From: Lotmaria passim
Taxonomy: Eukaryota; Euglenozoa; Kinetoplastea; Trypanosomatida; Trypanosomatidae
Length of the DNA stretch: 64,000 nt
Assembly: GCA_037349495.1 (NCBI GenBank)
Contig: CP140205.1
Span: 248,001-312,000, forward strand
Direction of reading: 5' to 3'
Position numbers and translations under genes: made by a program. This document shows positions 46,843 through 58,443 of the stretch, one piece after another. The notes beneath the pieces were generated by a model, which worked only from the letters and a program-made list of their open reading frames with translations, was not told where the DNA came from and searched no databases. Numbering within the stretch: the stretch's first letter is position 1; each line of letters opens with the position of its first letter.

Positions 46843-49074
46843 CCGCGCGAACGACAGCACAGAAAAGCAAACCAAACGAAAAATCACAGAAGTTGTTACT
46901 ACCACCGTTTTTTTTTTTTGATTGTGGCCTTTGGGCGTTTGCGTGTGTATTTCTGTGTTTCTCCATGTGGATTTTATCATCGAAAAGACAACCACAGCTA
47001 CACCAAGCAACACTGAAATCGCTGTCACGTTTACGCTTCAAGGAGAAGCAAGTGCGACCTGGATAGAGCAACACTCACTTTTGTTTGTTTATTTACACGA
47101 CATGTACAAGGGGAGACTGACTCAGGCGCGTCTTTTTTTTTTTCTTCTTTCTTTAGAGGAACGTAAACCGTGAATAAAAGATCAGCAATTCTGTCTTCGA
47201 GCTCCCTTTCGAGTTTCTAGCGAGCCCCCTTAGTCTGCTAGCAAGCCAACACGGTCGTGCTGACTCCGCGCTCGCCACTATTTCCTTTTTTTTTTTTTTC
47301 GTGTTCCTTATTCGAGTTTTTTTTCTCTTTTTATTCTGCAGCAAAAATCCTTGTTTGACTCAGAGTGAGTGTCAACGTCGCAACTTACACAGATCAGCAT
47401 GCAGGCAGAGGAAAAAAAAAAAAAAGCGGCAAGGGCGAGGTAGCGAGAGAGAGAGAGGGCGCAGCAGCTGGATCAATTAGAAGCAGCATCCTTTAGTGCT
47501 CCTCCTTATCCTCCTTTTTTTCTGTTGCTTTTTTCTCATTTCTTTTTTTTTTTCTGCTTCTAGCAGGACGCACGCAGGCAAAAAGATAGAGTAGCGAACC
47601 AGAAAGAATGAGAGCGCAGCAGCAGGAGGAGGAGGAGGAGCTGCACTGCGTGCTGCTTAAGCAGTGAACCCCACAGAAGACTTCCTGTGCTGATTTGGTT
47701 GACCAAGAGTAGTCACAGCTTTTTTTTCCCCCGCATTTCCCCAGCTCTCTCATTTTTGAGTTTTTTTTTTTCTTGTATTGTCATGGTGAAATGTCCTTTT
47801 TTTTCTCCTTTTCCATTCTCCAAAAAACGCAAGGAAACGACTGGAACGTCTTCTTTGTTTTTCTTCTCATGAGCTCTCTTTGTTGCTACTACATTTCAGT
47901 GCATTCACACGGTGCGATCTTGCACCTTTTTCTTTTCTGGTTGCTTGGAGAAGAAAAGTAGACATAAAAAAACAATAACATACAAAATACTGTGTGCTTG
48001 ACCTCAACTCTTCACTCTCTTTCTCGTGTTCGATCGCAAGTAACAAAGCGAATATACTATATATATATATATATATATATATATGTGGATTACCGCTGCA
48101 GAGGTAAAGCTCAGTTATTGAAGAAAAGAAAATGAGGTACAAGAGGGGATTAAAAAAAAAAAAAAAGAAACAGAAGTAGACACACCAACCAGCTTTATGC
48201 TGTGACCAGTTACTCACTTTAAAACCAAACCATTCACTTGCCAAAAAAAAAAAAATAAAATCGAAAAAGGAAAAAGAGCCCACGACGCTCGAGTGTTGAA
48301 GCTGGTTTTGGAAAACGCATCGCTTTTTTTTCGGTGCACTGACACGAACTACATCCCAGGTCTGACGTTCGAAAAAAAAAAAAAGAACCTTAACTGAATT
48401 GAAAGAGAGTAGATGATCGCTACAGAACGAACAAAACTGTGTTTCTCCTTTTTTTTTTCCCTCAATCATCCCCCCTCCCTCCTGTATTTCGCTTTAAAAC
48501 ACACACACACACACACACACACCGCTACCGTTTCATATTTTCAAATTTGTAAAACAAACAGGTTCTTTTTTTTTTTTCTTTCTTCCTGTATACCACAACA
48601 TTCAATCTAACAGGAAAACCTGACAGGTTTCTTTTTTTTTTATGTGTTTTGTCCTTTTATTATTCACGTGATTAATCTCTCTCCTTTTCTAGTGCATTTT
48701 TTTCCTTTTCCTTCCTAAAGTCCTTTACATTCTTCTTTTAAGCGTGCTGTTTTTTTTTTTTCTTTCACATTTCTTCCCCTGCTCACTGATTTTTTTGCTT
48801 TCCTTCTTCTTCTTTCAGAACCTTTTTTTCTTGATTAGTTGCGTACGACACTTTTTCCCCCTCTTTCCACATCTCGTGTGTTCTGCCCCTGCCAAGTCAC
48901 AGGAAAAAGAAGATTCAGCGTTGTGAAGGAGCTACAGTCAGCTTTTGGCTTTTTTTTTTGTCTTGTCTTTTTCTCCGTAACTACAAATAGAGAAAAAGAG
49001 AACAACAACAACACAAAAAAAAAAAGAACACAAAGCTAAGAACAACAATCAATCAAAGAAAAAAAAAAATAATA
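46843..49074. other. 2.2 kb intergenic region
   Basis: No gene seen. Includes a GGA-rich stretch (about 47621-47640), the 12-bp palindrome CTGCTTAAGCAG (47653-47664), a TA repeat at about 48056-48084, a CA repeat at about 48498-48522, and many T-runs and A-runs. An A-rich leader immediately precedes the ATG at 49075. Confidence 0.65.
48056..48084. repeat. (TA)n microsatellite
   Basis: About 14 TA units between the two DUF4833 genes, intergenic. Confidence 0.88.
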
Positions 49075-50025
49075 ATGTCAACCTCTGTTGCGACTCAGCT
49101 CTTCCGCGGTTTCCTGTGGAGGCCGGTTTCGCCCTCCGCCAAGGAACCGTCCAGCCTGCCGGGGACTCGCAACTTGAACTCCGATGTTCTCGTCGCCGGT
49201 CCAAGCATTATGGTCAACTTGTACCAGCTTAACCGGGCTATCCGCCGCGGTCTGGTGGAGCGCTCTCGCTTCAAAGATGATCATCATGACACTTGTATGT
49301 TCATCCAGCGCTCTAAGAACCTCAACGTGGTGGCCTATACGGCAAACCTGGTGGACAGCAAGACCGGCACCGCCGTTGCGAGTGGTGCAAAGAGAGCGGA
49401 CTGCACCTTCAAGGCAAGCGACCCGCTGCATGCGTACTGGATCAAGATCGAGCCCGAACACGTTGCCCGCCGCCGCGCTCGGGGTGAGATGGAGGACATG
49501 TGCGAGTTGAGCGTGATCGAGCGCAAGCTGGCTTATGGCTGCAGTGCGAATCTGATTTCGAAGGAGAAGTTCATGGCGGAGGTGTTGCCCGACAAGGCGT
49601 CGCGCAGTGCGGCGACAAGCGAGGAGAAGCGGGCGATTGAGGTGCTGTACGACGAGCTGCACCCGTGTCTCTGCAAATTTGTGGCGATGCCGTCGTGGCA
49701 GGTGTGGATGGTGCGGCTGCCTCCGCTGTCGGAAAGCACCACTGCAGCCGCGGCGACCCTCGACACGGACGACGATGGCTCGCCTGCGTCGGTGCGTGCC
49801 TCTCGCGACAGCGAAGATGGCGAGTCGGCGAACGCGTTTAACATCAACGACACGGTGGTCGTGATGCTGGCCTTTATTGACGGCGAGCTAAGCGTGCTCC
49901 AGAAGGTGTACGTGTGTAGCGTAGAACCCAAGCACTTCTACCAGATGCCCAAGGTGGAGTACATCGAGGTGTACGGTACGTCGGTCGCGACGGGCAAGCC
50001 GACGTATGAGAAGCGGTTGAACTAA
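49075..50025 (+). CDS. DUF4833-domain protein, copy 2
   Basis: A 316-residue paralogue of the 45745-46842 gene. The conserved blocks HHDTCMFIQRSKNLNVVAYTAN (about residues 67-88), DPLHAYWIKIEPEH, LSVIERKLAYGCSANLI and the C-terminal VEYIEVYGTSVATGKPTYEK match copy 1. The N-terminus differs: residues 1-45 (MSTSVATQLFRGFLWRPVSP...) are basic and hydroxylated with few acids, and could act as a mitochondrial presequence that copy 1 lacks. An acidic Ser/Asp-rich linker lies at about residues 222-255. The paralogue spacing (2.2 kb of repeat-rich DNA) and moderate divergence show an old duplication. Function is unknown. The start is the first ATG, directly after an A-rich leader. Confidence 0.8.
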   Translation: MSTSVATQLFRGFLWRPVSPSAKEPSSLPGTRNLNSDVLVAGPSIMVNLYQLNRAIRRGLVERSRFKDDHHDTCMFIQRSKNLNVVAYTANLVDSKTGTAVASGAKRADCTFKASDPLHAYWIKIEPEHVARRRARGEMEDMCELSVIERKLAYGCSANLISKEKFMAEVLPDKASRSAATSEEKRAIEVLYDELHPCLCKFVAMPSWQVWMVRLPPLSESTTAAAATLDTDDDGSPASVRASRDSEDGESANAFNINDTVVVMLAFIDGELSVLQKVYVCSVEPKHFYQMPKVEYIEVYGTSVATGKPTYEKRLN

Positions 50026-53000
50026 CGCAGCACGATCGCCGCAGAGATATATACGCACACGTACAAAGACAAAGAGAGAAACAGGCAAAAAGAGTTTAGA
50101 ACTACGTAGCGTTCTTTTTTTGTTATCCCCTCTTTCCCTCTTCGCAACTTGTTCATGCTCGTCCATCAGTTGCGGCTCCTGCGTACCGTCACTTGTGCAC
50201 ATGTACCACTGGCTTCTTTCTTTTTCCTCTACCTAGACGAAGCTGCTCGCCATTGTGTGCGCGTCGTTGTCGCCGTTTTTTTACTTCCGCCTCCTTCTGC
50301 CTACCCGTTACTGAAGATGATGTACTTTTTTTTTTTTTTTATCAAGGTTACACATTCAAACCTTCGTTTTCGTGTTGCTTCTTGTTTTTCCTGTTTTTTT
50401 TTTTTTTAACTGTATTGTTGAGTTGTTTTTCAAGATGGTTAGCTTCTTGCCTTTTTTCAAAAGGGGCGTGCGATGACCGTTCTTGTTTTTTTTTTTTTGT
50501 TATTTTTGCTTTTTGAGTCACTTCTTTTTCTTCGATGCGTCTGGATACGTGAGCGTTGAAGTTAGTCCTTTAGCTCATTTTTTTTTTTTTTTTAATAAAG
50601 AGTGTCTTGAGGAGAAAGCACTGAAAGGGAAAAATAAGCTGTGAGCTGCTCATATAAAAACGGTTCATTTTTTTTTTTTTTTAAGCAACGTGCTTTTCTT
50701 TTCCTTTTTTTTTTTTTCTACCTCTCCTTCACAAACCCTTTTTTTTTTTTTGAGAACAGCCTTCGACTTCAAAGTTCATGTGTAAAAGGCCATGTTCTCG
50801 TGTTTCTACTAGTTCTTCAGACCTCCTTTTTTTTTTTTTTCCTTCTTCCTCTGCTGTGACCATTGCTGTTTTTTTTTTTTCTTTCTTCAATTTGTGCGCT
50901 TTAATGGGACTTGAACGGTGGGCGATGGATGACAGAGGCAGACTCGCAGTCCATGGAGAACACAACTCTCTCCTCTTACACACCTGCTTTTCGCTTCTTC
51001 AATTCGCTCATCCTTCCCCCGTAGAAAAGAAAGAAAAAATGAACATGTTTCAAAACACACACAAACACACACATACGCAATAGCGACAGCAGAGAAGGGA
51101 GAGAAGAAAAAATGAATGTGTCGTTTCACTTCTCTTAAATAGGTGCATGTATATGCAGATAACCTTTTTTTTTTTCCCCCGTTTCCCTATGTTCTTTCTT
51201 TTTTTTTTGGCTCGCCAATGCGACAAAAAAAAAAAAAGAGGAGGAAAAAGCGCTCTTCTTCTCCTCCCTGTTGACTTTAGCATTTCTTAAGACCCTCTTT
51301 AACTCATTTCCTCTTAGCATTCTTGTATGTACTTCCTTTTTTTTCCAGTGATAACATAAGAAGAATGAGAATTAAAAAAAAAAACCGTCGTTGTAGTTTT
51401 CTTTTTCTTTGTGAAACTCCGAGTACGTTCTTCTTTTTTTTTTTTCATTATTATTGCGTTCGTTAGTATATATCTATATATATATATTTTTTTTTTTTTC
51501 TGTTCTTTAGCCTTCTCTTTTCTTTCCCCACATTTTGGGTTAGGCCATACTGTTTTCGCACTTTCAGAAGTTCACCATCCTGTCGCTTAGGCTTTACCCT
51601 CTCTTCGGGACTCTTCAACGTAAAAGACTTTTCAAACGCCTTGCTGACTTGTTGAAGAGAAGAAGAAGAGAAAAAAAAAAAAAAAAGAGGGGGTGCTTTT
51701 TGTCTAGCGAAAACTGTATTCTGGTAACAACAACTAAAAAAAAAAAAAAAAGAAAACGGGGGGGGGTTTAATGTGGAAAAGACACACAGTAGGGTCCCTA
51801 TCCTCTTGTTGTTGTTGTTTTCTCCTTTTCAGTTCTTTTTTTTTTTTTTGCGTTCTCATTTGCTTTCTTTGCGTTGTCCACCTCTTTTTTTTGTCGTTTG
51901 CTGTTGTTTACTTGCCAGCTATGCACAATACGGGTGCGTTCCTGAAGGCCAATAAAAAAAAAAAAAAGAAGAAGAACCTCCATGTAGTTTCAGCCCCACC
52001 CTTTTTTTTTTTTTTATGCTACCAGCAGAATTGAATAATGGAGCGACGCGGAAGACAATATACGCACAACTATCTTTTTTTTTTTTCTCGTTTTCAAACC
52101 TGGCTTCATTTTTAGTATTTATATACATAACTACGCCTTTATAATCTCTCTCTCTCTATATAAACACATGTATATATATATATGTGTGTGTGTGTGTGTA
52201 CTTATATCTATTATAAAGACGAATCTGTTTTCTTTTTTTTAAGAGGTTTCTCACTCCTCTTCTCCTCTTCTTTTTTTTTTTTTAATTCTCTTTCCGAACG
52301 GATGCGTTGATTTAGTTATTCGTAGGAACGAGACGAAAATAAAGAAGAGAGCAAAAAAGCAAAGTTATTTATGCAGGCGGACCAAAATGACGGGGGGGGA
52401 AAAAAAAAAAAAGAAGAGCACCACACTTAACCAACTCACCACCTTTCCATCGCGCTTCTGGTGAACACTGTCCAACGTGCATGTGTTTTATTTCCCTTCG
52501 ACGTTGCTGATCTTCACTTCTTGCTCTTTCTTCAAGCATGAAATTGAAAACGAGAAAAAAAAAAAAGGGAGAGAAGAAAAAAAAAAGAAAAGAAGGAAAA
52601 AACAATGCACACTTTCAAGCGCTTTCATCGTGTATTAACAAAACAACAACAACAAAAAAAAAAAGGACAATAGTGCTGCTTTTTTATTATTTGGTTTTCT
52701 CTACGCGGTGTAATCCCCTCTTTCTCATAACTTGCCACCTAGGCTTTATTACGAGTGCGCAGAGCCAAGCTGCTTTTTTTTTTTTTCCTCTTCTTTCTTG
52801 TCTCTTAAACAAGTTCTTGTTACCACTGTTCCCCTGTGTTTTTTTTTTTTTTGTGTGTTTTCTCTTTTAATCTCGGCGGCAAAACGAAAACGACAACAAC
52901 AACAACAACGAAAAAAAAAAAAAAGACGAGAGGGGAGAATGAGAAGCCGTCAGAGTGCCTTCACGCGCAAACAACCAATAGAAACGACAAAAACCAGGTG

Positions 53001-54471
53001 CTGCTCGTGGTCGTGTAGCTGGAGGCTGTTTGAAAGCACCGCGTTCCCTTCTTCCGTAGGAAGCGTTTCGTACTGGGCGGACGTAACAACGACGCGGTAA
53101 ACGCTTCTGATGATGCGGCGATGCGTGCTTTCAATCACCACCACCCTTAGCGAACATGTCTGCATACACGAGCCAGGCTTGCGTCTCAGCCTTCCTACTT
53201 TTTTTTTTTCCAAATATCCCCTGTTGCTTCTTTCGACAAAGAACAAATTTGCTCTTTATTGCTCTTTCTGAAAGAAAAAAAAAAAAGAAGATTGCCTTTA
53301 TAGAAGCAGCTCGAACAGCTTAACAATCATAAAAAAAAAAAAAAAACAGACAAAAACGAGGCTTGTCCAATTGCTGCTAAGAACCCTTTTTTTCTTTTTC
53401 ATTTTACTTCTTGTGATACTGTGTAGCGTATTCTACGGAAGAAAAAGAAAGGGCAGCTCTTTCATACGTGCTGATCTCATTTTTTTTTTTTGAACACTAT
53501 TCATGCTCTCGAGCCCGTTCTTTTTTTTTTTTTCTAATGTGGCGCTTATAAGCGAAGCTTTGCTTTTTTATCAATCTTCTCTTTCTTTCGTTCAAGTTTC
53601 ATTCTTTCCGCCTCAGGAATTGCGCTACACATATGTATACATATACATATATGTATATCTATATATATTTGTGTATATGTACATCTCTTGTGTGTTTTTT
53701 TTTAAATGGCTTGCACGTTTTTTTTTTTTGTTTCTTCCTTTGCTTTTTCGTCCGGTTTTTTTTTTTTTTAGCGGTTACTGCGTTGTGATTAAAGAAAGCA
53801 AACAAACAAACAAGCAAAAAAAAAAAAGGAATCAAATACAACACGCAATCAAGCGAGTACAGGAGACTTTGATAATTGAGGTACAGTAGGACAGACCTAT
53901 GAGAGGAGAACTTCATGGGATGTTTGTCTCGTCGTTCTATTCGTTGTTCCTGTGGAACACTAGAAGTGAGAGAACAATGCTACACTGATAGAGGGAGGAA
54001 AAAAAAAAACAATCACGACTTCAATTCTTCTTTTTTTATTTTTATGAATGAAATGTCATCTTTACCCTCCCTCTTACTTTTTCCTTTTCTCCCTTTTACA
54101 CAAAAACACGCACAGGTTTCCACTATTCAGCTCATTTCTGCGTACATCAGCATGCAAATTGCGGTGTGCGTGCTTGCGTCTGTGTAAAAACCTGTTGTGC
54201 TCCCTGTCTGTTCTCTCTTGTTTTACCTTCTCCCTTTTCTCAGAGACGTAACGCTGAGCACTCTCACGATAGTTAGAACGAGCAATCCTACTATAGTAGC
54301 CATAGATCACCAGAACCTGTTTGGCTTCTCTCAAAGCTACTCTGACTTTTCACCAGGTCAGCTTTCTGTCTACTCTGCCGGCTTCGCAGCTGCAGTTTTT
54401 TTTTTTCTTTACACTTATTATTATAAAAAAAAAAAAAAAAGAACACCGTCTGCATTCAATACGTAGTCATA
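50026..54471. other. 4.4 kb gene desert
   Basis: No convincing gene on either strand. Very dense T-runs and A-runs, TA repeats (about 51465-51487, 52171-52182), a GT repeat (about 52184-52199), poly-G (51758-51766), and alternating TATA/CATA stretches near 53630-53685. A patch of ordinary composition at 52940-53190 contains open frames on both strands, none recognisable. The T-run 54397-54406 and the A-rich tract ending with AG near 54441 precede MetAP2. Confidence 0.65.
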
Positions 54472-55893
54472 ATGCCGCCAAAGAATGCGTCTGCGAAGAA
54501 CAACAGCAACAAGCATCAGCAGCAGCAACATGGCAACGGCAACAAGAAGGGCAAAGGCAACAGGAACGACGACGCCGAGGACTTCGACGCGCTGCTCGCG
54601 GCTGCTGTGAAGGCAACGAAGGACGACGCGGCGAAGAACCACAGCGGCAACCACAACGGGAAGCAGGGCGGCGGTGCGGGCGGCCACGGTGGCGCGCCCA
54701 GCAACAAGAGCCTCGCCGCGGATGAAAAGGTTGTACCGAGCTCGGCTGACCATCCCGAGAACCCGTACCGGCCGGCGGTGGAGGGCTACCCCCGTCAGAC
54801 CTGGCCAGAGCCGACGGTGCCCGTGGCACAGCAGTTCCCCCCTGGCCAGTTCCCAGCAGGCGAGATTATGGACCACCCAGGCGAGATGAACAACTTTCGC
54901 CACAGCAGCGAGGAGAAGCGTGCGCTGGCGCGAGCCAACGAGCAGCAGGTGCAGGAGATGCGGGAGGCCGCGGAGGTCCATCGGCAGGTGCGGACCTGGG
55001 CCCAGAGCTGGATCAAGCCCGGCATCTCCCTCATGCTAATGACTGACCGCATTGAAAAGAAGCTGAACGAGCTGATCGGCAAGGACGGCATCGTGCGCGG
55101 CCAGGCCTTTCCGACCGGCTGCTCGCTCAACCACGTAGCGGCGCACTACACACCCAACACCGGCGACGAGAAGGTTGTACTGTCGTACGATGACGTGATG
55201 AAGGTCGACTTTGGCACACACATCAACGGCCGCATCATTGACACAGCCTGGACCGTCGCCTTCAACCCGATGTACGACCCGCTGCTGCAGGCGGTGCGGG
55301 AGGCAACCAACGAGGGGATTAAGCAGGCCGGCATCGACGTGCGGCTGTGCGACATTGGTGAGGCGATTGAGGAGGTGATGGAGTCGCACGAGGTAGAGAT
55401 CAACGGGAAGGTCTATCCGGTGAAGAGCATCCGCAATCTGTGCGGGCACAATTTAGCGCCGTACCAGATCCACAGCGGCAAGAGCGTGCCGATTGTGAAG
55501 GGCGGTGAGCAGACAAAGATGGAGGAGGGCGAAGTCTTCGCCATCGAGACCTTCGGCTCGACCGGCCGGGGTCTGGTGAATGAGGATCTAGAGTGCTCGC
55601 ACTACATGATGGTGCCAGGGGCGGAGGTGATGCAACTCCGCTCTGACAAGGCTCAGCAGCTGCTGAAGCACATCCACAAGTCCTACAATACGCTGGCCTT
55701 CTGCCGCAAGTGGCTTGACCGCGACGGCTTTGACCGTCATTTGATGAATCTGAACCAGCTGGTGAACGAGGGGGCGGTGAATAAATACCCACCGCTGTGT
55801 GATGTGAAAGGCAGCTACACGGCGCAGTTCGAGCACACCATCTACCTTGGCCCGACCGCGAAAGAGGTTCTGTCGAGGGGGTCGGATTACTAA
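54472..55893 (+). CDS. MetAP2: Methionine aminopeptidase 2
   Basis: A 473-residue type 2 methionine aminopeptidase, the cytosolic dimetal enzyme that removes the initiator Met from nascent proteins and is the target class of fumagillin. The five metal ligands are all present in the expected context: Asp246 (KVDFGTH), Asp257 (RIIDTAW), His326 ([12 protein letters not shown]), Glu359 ([12 protein letters not shown]) and Glu454 ([10 protein letters not shown]). The type 2 helical insertion lies between His326 and the C-terminus. The N-terminal ~90 residues are a Lys/Asn/Gln/His-rich disordered extension, matching the charged, ribosome-associating extension of eukaryotic MetAP2. Length is near human MetAP2 (478). 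The start is the first ATG after an A-rich leader. Confidence 0.97.
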   Translation: MPPKNASAKNNSNKHQQQQHGNGNKKGKGNRNDDAEDFDALLAAAVKATKDDAAKNHSGNHNGKQGGGAGGHGGAPSNKSLAADEKVVPSSADHPENPYRPAVEGYPRQTWPEPTVPVAQQFPPGQFPAGEIMDHPGEMNNFRHSSEEKRALARANEQQVQEMREAAEVHRQVRTWAQSWIKPGISLMLMTDRIEKKLNELIGKDGIVRGQAFPTGCSLNHVAAHYTPNTGDEKVVLSYDDVMKVDFGTHINGRIIDTAWTVAFNPMYDPLLQAVREATNEGIKQAGIDVRLCDIGEAIEEVMESHEVEINGKVYPVKSIRNLCGHNLAPYQIHSGKSVPIVKGGEQTKMEEGEVFAIETFGSTGRGLVNEDLECSHYMMVPGAEVMQLRSDKAQQLLKHIHKSYNTLAFCRKWLDRDGFDRHLMNLNQLVNEGAVNKYPPLCDVKGSYTAQFEHTIYLGPTAKEVLSRGSDY

Positions 55894-57010
55894 GTTGCGG
55901 CGCGTTTTTAGTTGATGCTGGTGGGTGAAAGGGAAGGGGAGGAGGGCGGCAGGAGGAGGCGGAACACACGGACCCACGCGAAGGCTGCAAGAGAGAGAGA
56001 GAGAGAGAGCGGAGATTCGATCTCATGTGCGTGCCTCTCCGGGTGTGCACGCGACAATAAAGAAGGAAAGGAGAAGAGAAAACAAAAAAAGAAAATAAAA
56101 TCAGAGGTTAACGATCGTTGAGTTGTGCACAACTCGATGCATCTCTGATCGATTTAGTGAGACGTTGCTCTGCAGGTTTGCTTGAAGTGCTTTTGTCCGC
56201 GTTTCCCTTTTCTCTTTCTTCCTCTTTTTCATTCGCTTCGACACAACTCCAGAGTCTGTTTTATTATCCCATCAGCAAGGAAGAAGAAGAAGAAGAGAGA
56301 GAGAGAATAAAAAAAAAAGGCTCCACCTTTTTTTTTTATTTGTGTTTTGTCTCCTTCTTTTTTTTTTTTTTTATTACCTCAGTTTCGGCTGAGCGTGTTT
56401 GACTTGCATTTACACTTCTTTGTTATTTTGTTTTATTTTTGCACCTTTTTTGCCGTAACGAAATCAACAAGGGGTCGGGAAGAGAGAGAGAGAGAGAGTC
56501 GCTTGATCACAACGTGCGGCGCTTCTATCCGTCGATTTGCTTTTTTTTTTTTTGCTTTTTATGTGTTTTCTTTCGTCATTTGGACGGCGCGAGAGTAGTG
56601 AAGTCAACCAGCAAGGAACCGCTCACTTTTTTTTTTTTTTCAAGTATATTTATCAATGTGACAACTTATTTTGCATCGTGACTTCTACGGGGTAGTTGGA
56701 ACAGCAACGATGGGTACACTAAGTCTAAATGTGGACGCTCCGCAAATCGAACGAGCAGGAAAGGTGAGTATGAGTATTCAATTATTAACGATTAACGGGG
56801 GAAAAAAAAACTATTTATTATTGCGAAGTGAAACTTTAAAAAAAAAATGTTAATCGTAGTAAGAGACAGAAAAAAGAAGTTGTAGGTTCTTGCCTCCTCC
56901 CAAAAACAATAAAAAAGAAGAAAAGAAGAGAAAAGGGAAACACTTCCATTGGACATAATATGAACTTTTTTTTTGTGTCTTCTTAAATCTCGCTGATGAC
57001 ATATAGTCAT

Positions 57011-57018
<8 letters not shown>

Positions 57019-57044
<26 letters not shown>
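57019..57044. repeat. (AT)13 microsatellite
   Basis: AT dinucleotide run following a short CA repeat, intergenic, between MetAP2 and the coiled-coil/TM gene. Confidence 0.88.
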
Positions 57045-57386
57045 GCATGAATCGGTATATAATGGTAGCTGCTTTTAACTGAAAATATGAGCAGCCATGC
57101 CGTCAGTTGTGCTGCTGTGCGCTCTTTTTTTTTTTTTTTGTTGTTGTTATCTCGAGTGACGCGTGCTGCTTTACTTTTCAACCCCTCTCTCTCTTTTCCT
57201 TTTTCCCCCCTTTTTTTGACATTTCTCGAACTCGCCCTTTTTTGACGTTTTTCTTTCTTTTTTTTTTTTTATCACATACGTACTACACCGATGCTATCGT
57301 CAGTTTATCGGGAGGCCTTTTCTTGTCTTTCTCTTCCTAACCCACATCTTTAGTTAGTACTCCGAAAAAAAAAAGGGGGAAAAAAG

Positions 57387-57426
57387 CTCTCTCTCTTTCT
57401 CTTTTCTTTTTTATTCTTATTCACAG
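57387..57426 (+). promoter_or_regulatory. Polypyrimidine tract with AG touching the ATG
   Basis: About 35 almost uninterrupted T/C bases end in CACAG (AG at 57425-57426), and the ATG begins at 57427. If this AG is used, the mature mRNA starts translation immediately after the spliced leader. Otherwise an upstream acceptor must be used, or initiation occurs at the in-frame ATG at 57451. Confidence 0.5.
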
Positions 57427-58443
57427 ATGCAGCGGTATTCACTGCGGCGCATGGCCGCTGCCACCACCGGTGGCTTCTCCTCCGCCGCCTTCACTGGCGA
57501 CGACGGCGGCACGTATGACAAGCTTAAAGGCGAGCAGGCCCGGCTGCGCCGAGACAACCAAAGCGGCGCTGCAGATACCAGCCAAAACGACAAGTCCACA
57601 CCGCACCGCCGCGGTGCGGATGATTGGAGTGCAAGTGGGAGCAGCAGCAGGAGAGGACAAGGCCCGTCATCGTCGTCGTTCTCCACCGGTGGTGCCACCG
57701 ACTTCTCGTCTGCGACGTTTGCGAGTAATGATGATGGCAGCAGCAGCGGCGGCGGCGGCGGTGACGCCACAGCCGCGCTGGAGCGTCCCACGATCGACAC
57801 CTATCGCGCCATGACGGATGAGCAGCTCACGGACACGCTGCGGCTGCGTGACGAGCAGGTGGCGCAGCTGCGCAGAATCTACGAGAACTTTCACTACGAG
57901 GCGGATAAGCACTTCCGCAAAATGATCTTCGACTACCACGATAAGACGATGCAGCTGTCGCAGGTGCACGGCAAGATGCAGCAAGCCTCCTTGCAGATTA
58001 ATCGGGAGGCACTGGCACGCATGCGTGACGAGCAAGACCGCATGACGCGTGACAAGCGGCTCATCTTTACTCTATGCACGATCTGGTCACTCGTATTTTG
58101 GATCTGGGTACGGCGTCACTACGTGCAGCGACGCGAGCTGGAGCAGGAGCCGCTGTCGGCCATGGACCGGGCCGTGATGAACCCCTCCGTCACTGGCGCT
58201 GGCAGCTACGGCAACAACTTTTTTGGTAGCAGCAAGCGTAGTGGGCGCTTCGCCGAGACGTCGTGGGAGCGCGAGGTGCGGGAGCGACGGGAGGCGCAGG
58301 ACGCGCGCGACCGTCAGCTGGCGCTGCTGCGACATCAGGAGGAGGTCGTGAAGGCGGTGGCAGCACGTGACGGCGAGTCAGAGGTGGTGGCAGCTTCATC
58401 GAAGAACACGGGGGTAGAACAATCAAAAGGGAGGGGAATATGA
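57427..58443 (+). CDS. Coiled-coil protein with one membrane segment, possibly mitochondrial
   Basis: A 338-residue protein that I do not recognise. The N-terminus MQRYSLRRMAAATTGGFSSAAF is Arg-rich, hydroxylated and free of acids, resembling a mitochondrial presequence. Residues 35-115 are low-complexity (Ser/Gly/Asp). Residues about 125-208 form an amphipathic coiled coil (EQLTDTLRLRDEQVAQLRRIYENF and on). A single hydrophobic segment follows at about 212-229 (LIFTLCTIWSLVFWIWV), then a charged tail with Arg/Glu-rich helix (about 275-320). Coiled coil followed by one membrane helix resembles the layout of inner-membrane organisers such as MCUR1/CCDC90-type proteins, but I see no diagnostic motif. 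The alternative start at Met9 (57451) would shorten the presequence. Confidence 0.8.
   Translation: MQRYSLRRMAAATTGGFSSAAFTGDDGGTYDKLKGEQARLRRDNQSGAADTSQNDKSTPHRRGADDWSASGSSSRRGQGPSSSSFSTGGATDFSSATFASNDDGSSSGGGGGDATAALERPTIDTYRAMTDEQLTDTLRLRDEQVAQLRRIYENFHYEADKHFRKMIFDYHDKTMQLSQVHGKMQQASLQINREALARMRDEQDRMTRDKRLIFTLCTIWSLVFWIWVRRHYVQRRELEQEPLSAMDRAVMNPSVTGAGSYGNNFFGSSKRSGRFAETSWEREVRERREAQDARDRQLALLRHQEEVVKAVAARDGESEVVAASSKNTGVEQSKGRGI

Larger units (their letters stand above)
55894..57426. other. 1.5 kb intergenic region
   Basis: No gene seen. GA repeats (about 55990-56008 and 56484-56498), a GAA-rich stretch (about 56279-56303), T-runs, a TA repeat at 57019-57044, and a long pyrimidine tract at 57387-57426 abutting the next ATG. 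Confidence 0.65.

Noticed and set aside
51540-51660. Possible tRNA-like segment
   Set aside because: I looked for GGTTCGANNCC-type B boxes on both strands here and in other gaps (for example GGTTCGCATC near 23458) and found none with a matching A box and cloverleaf.
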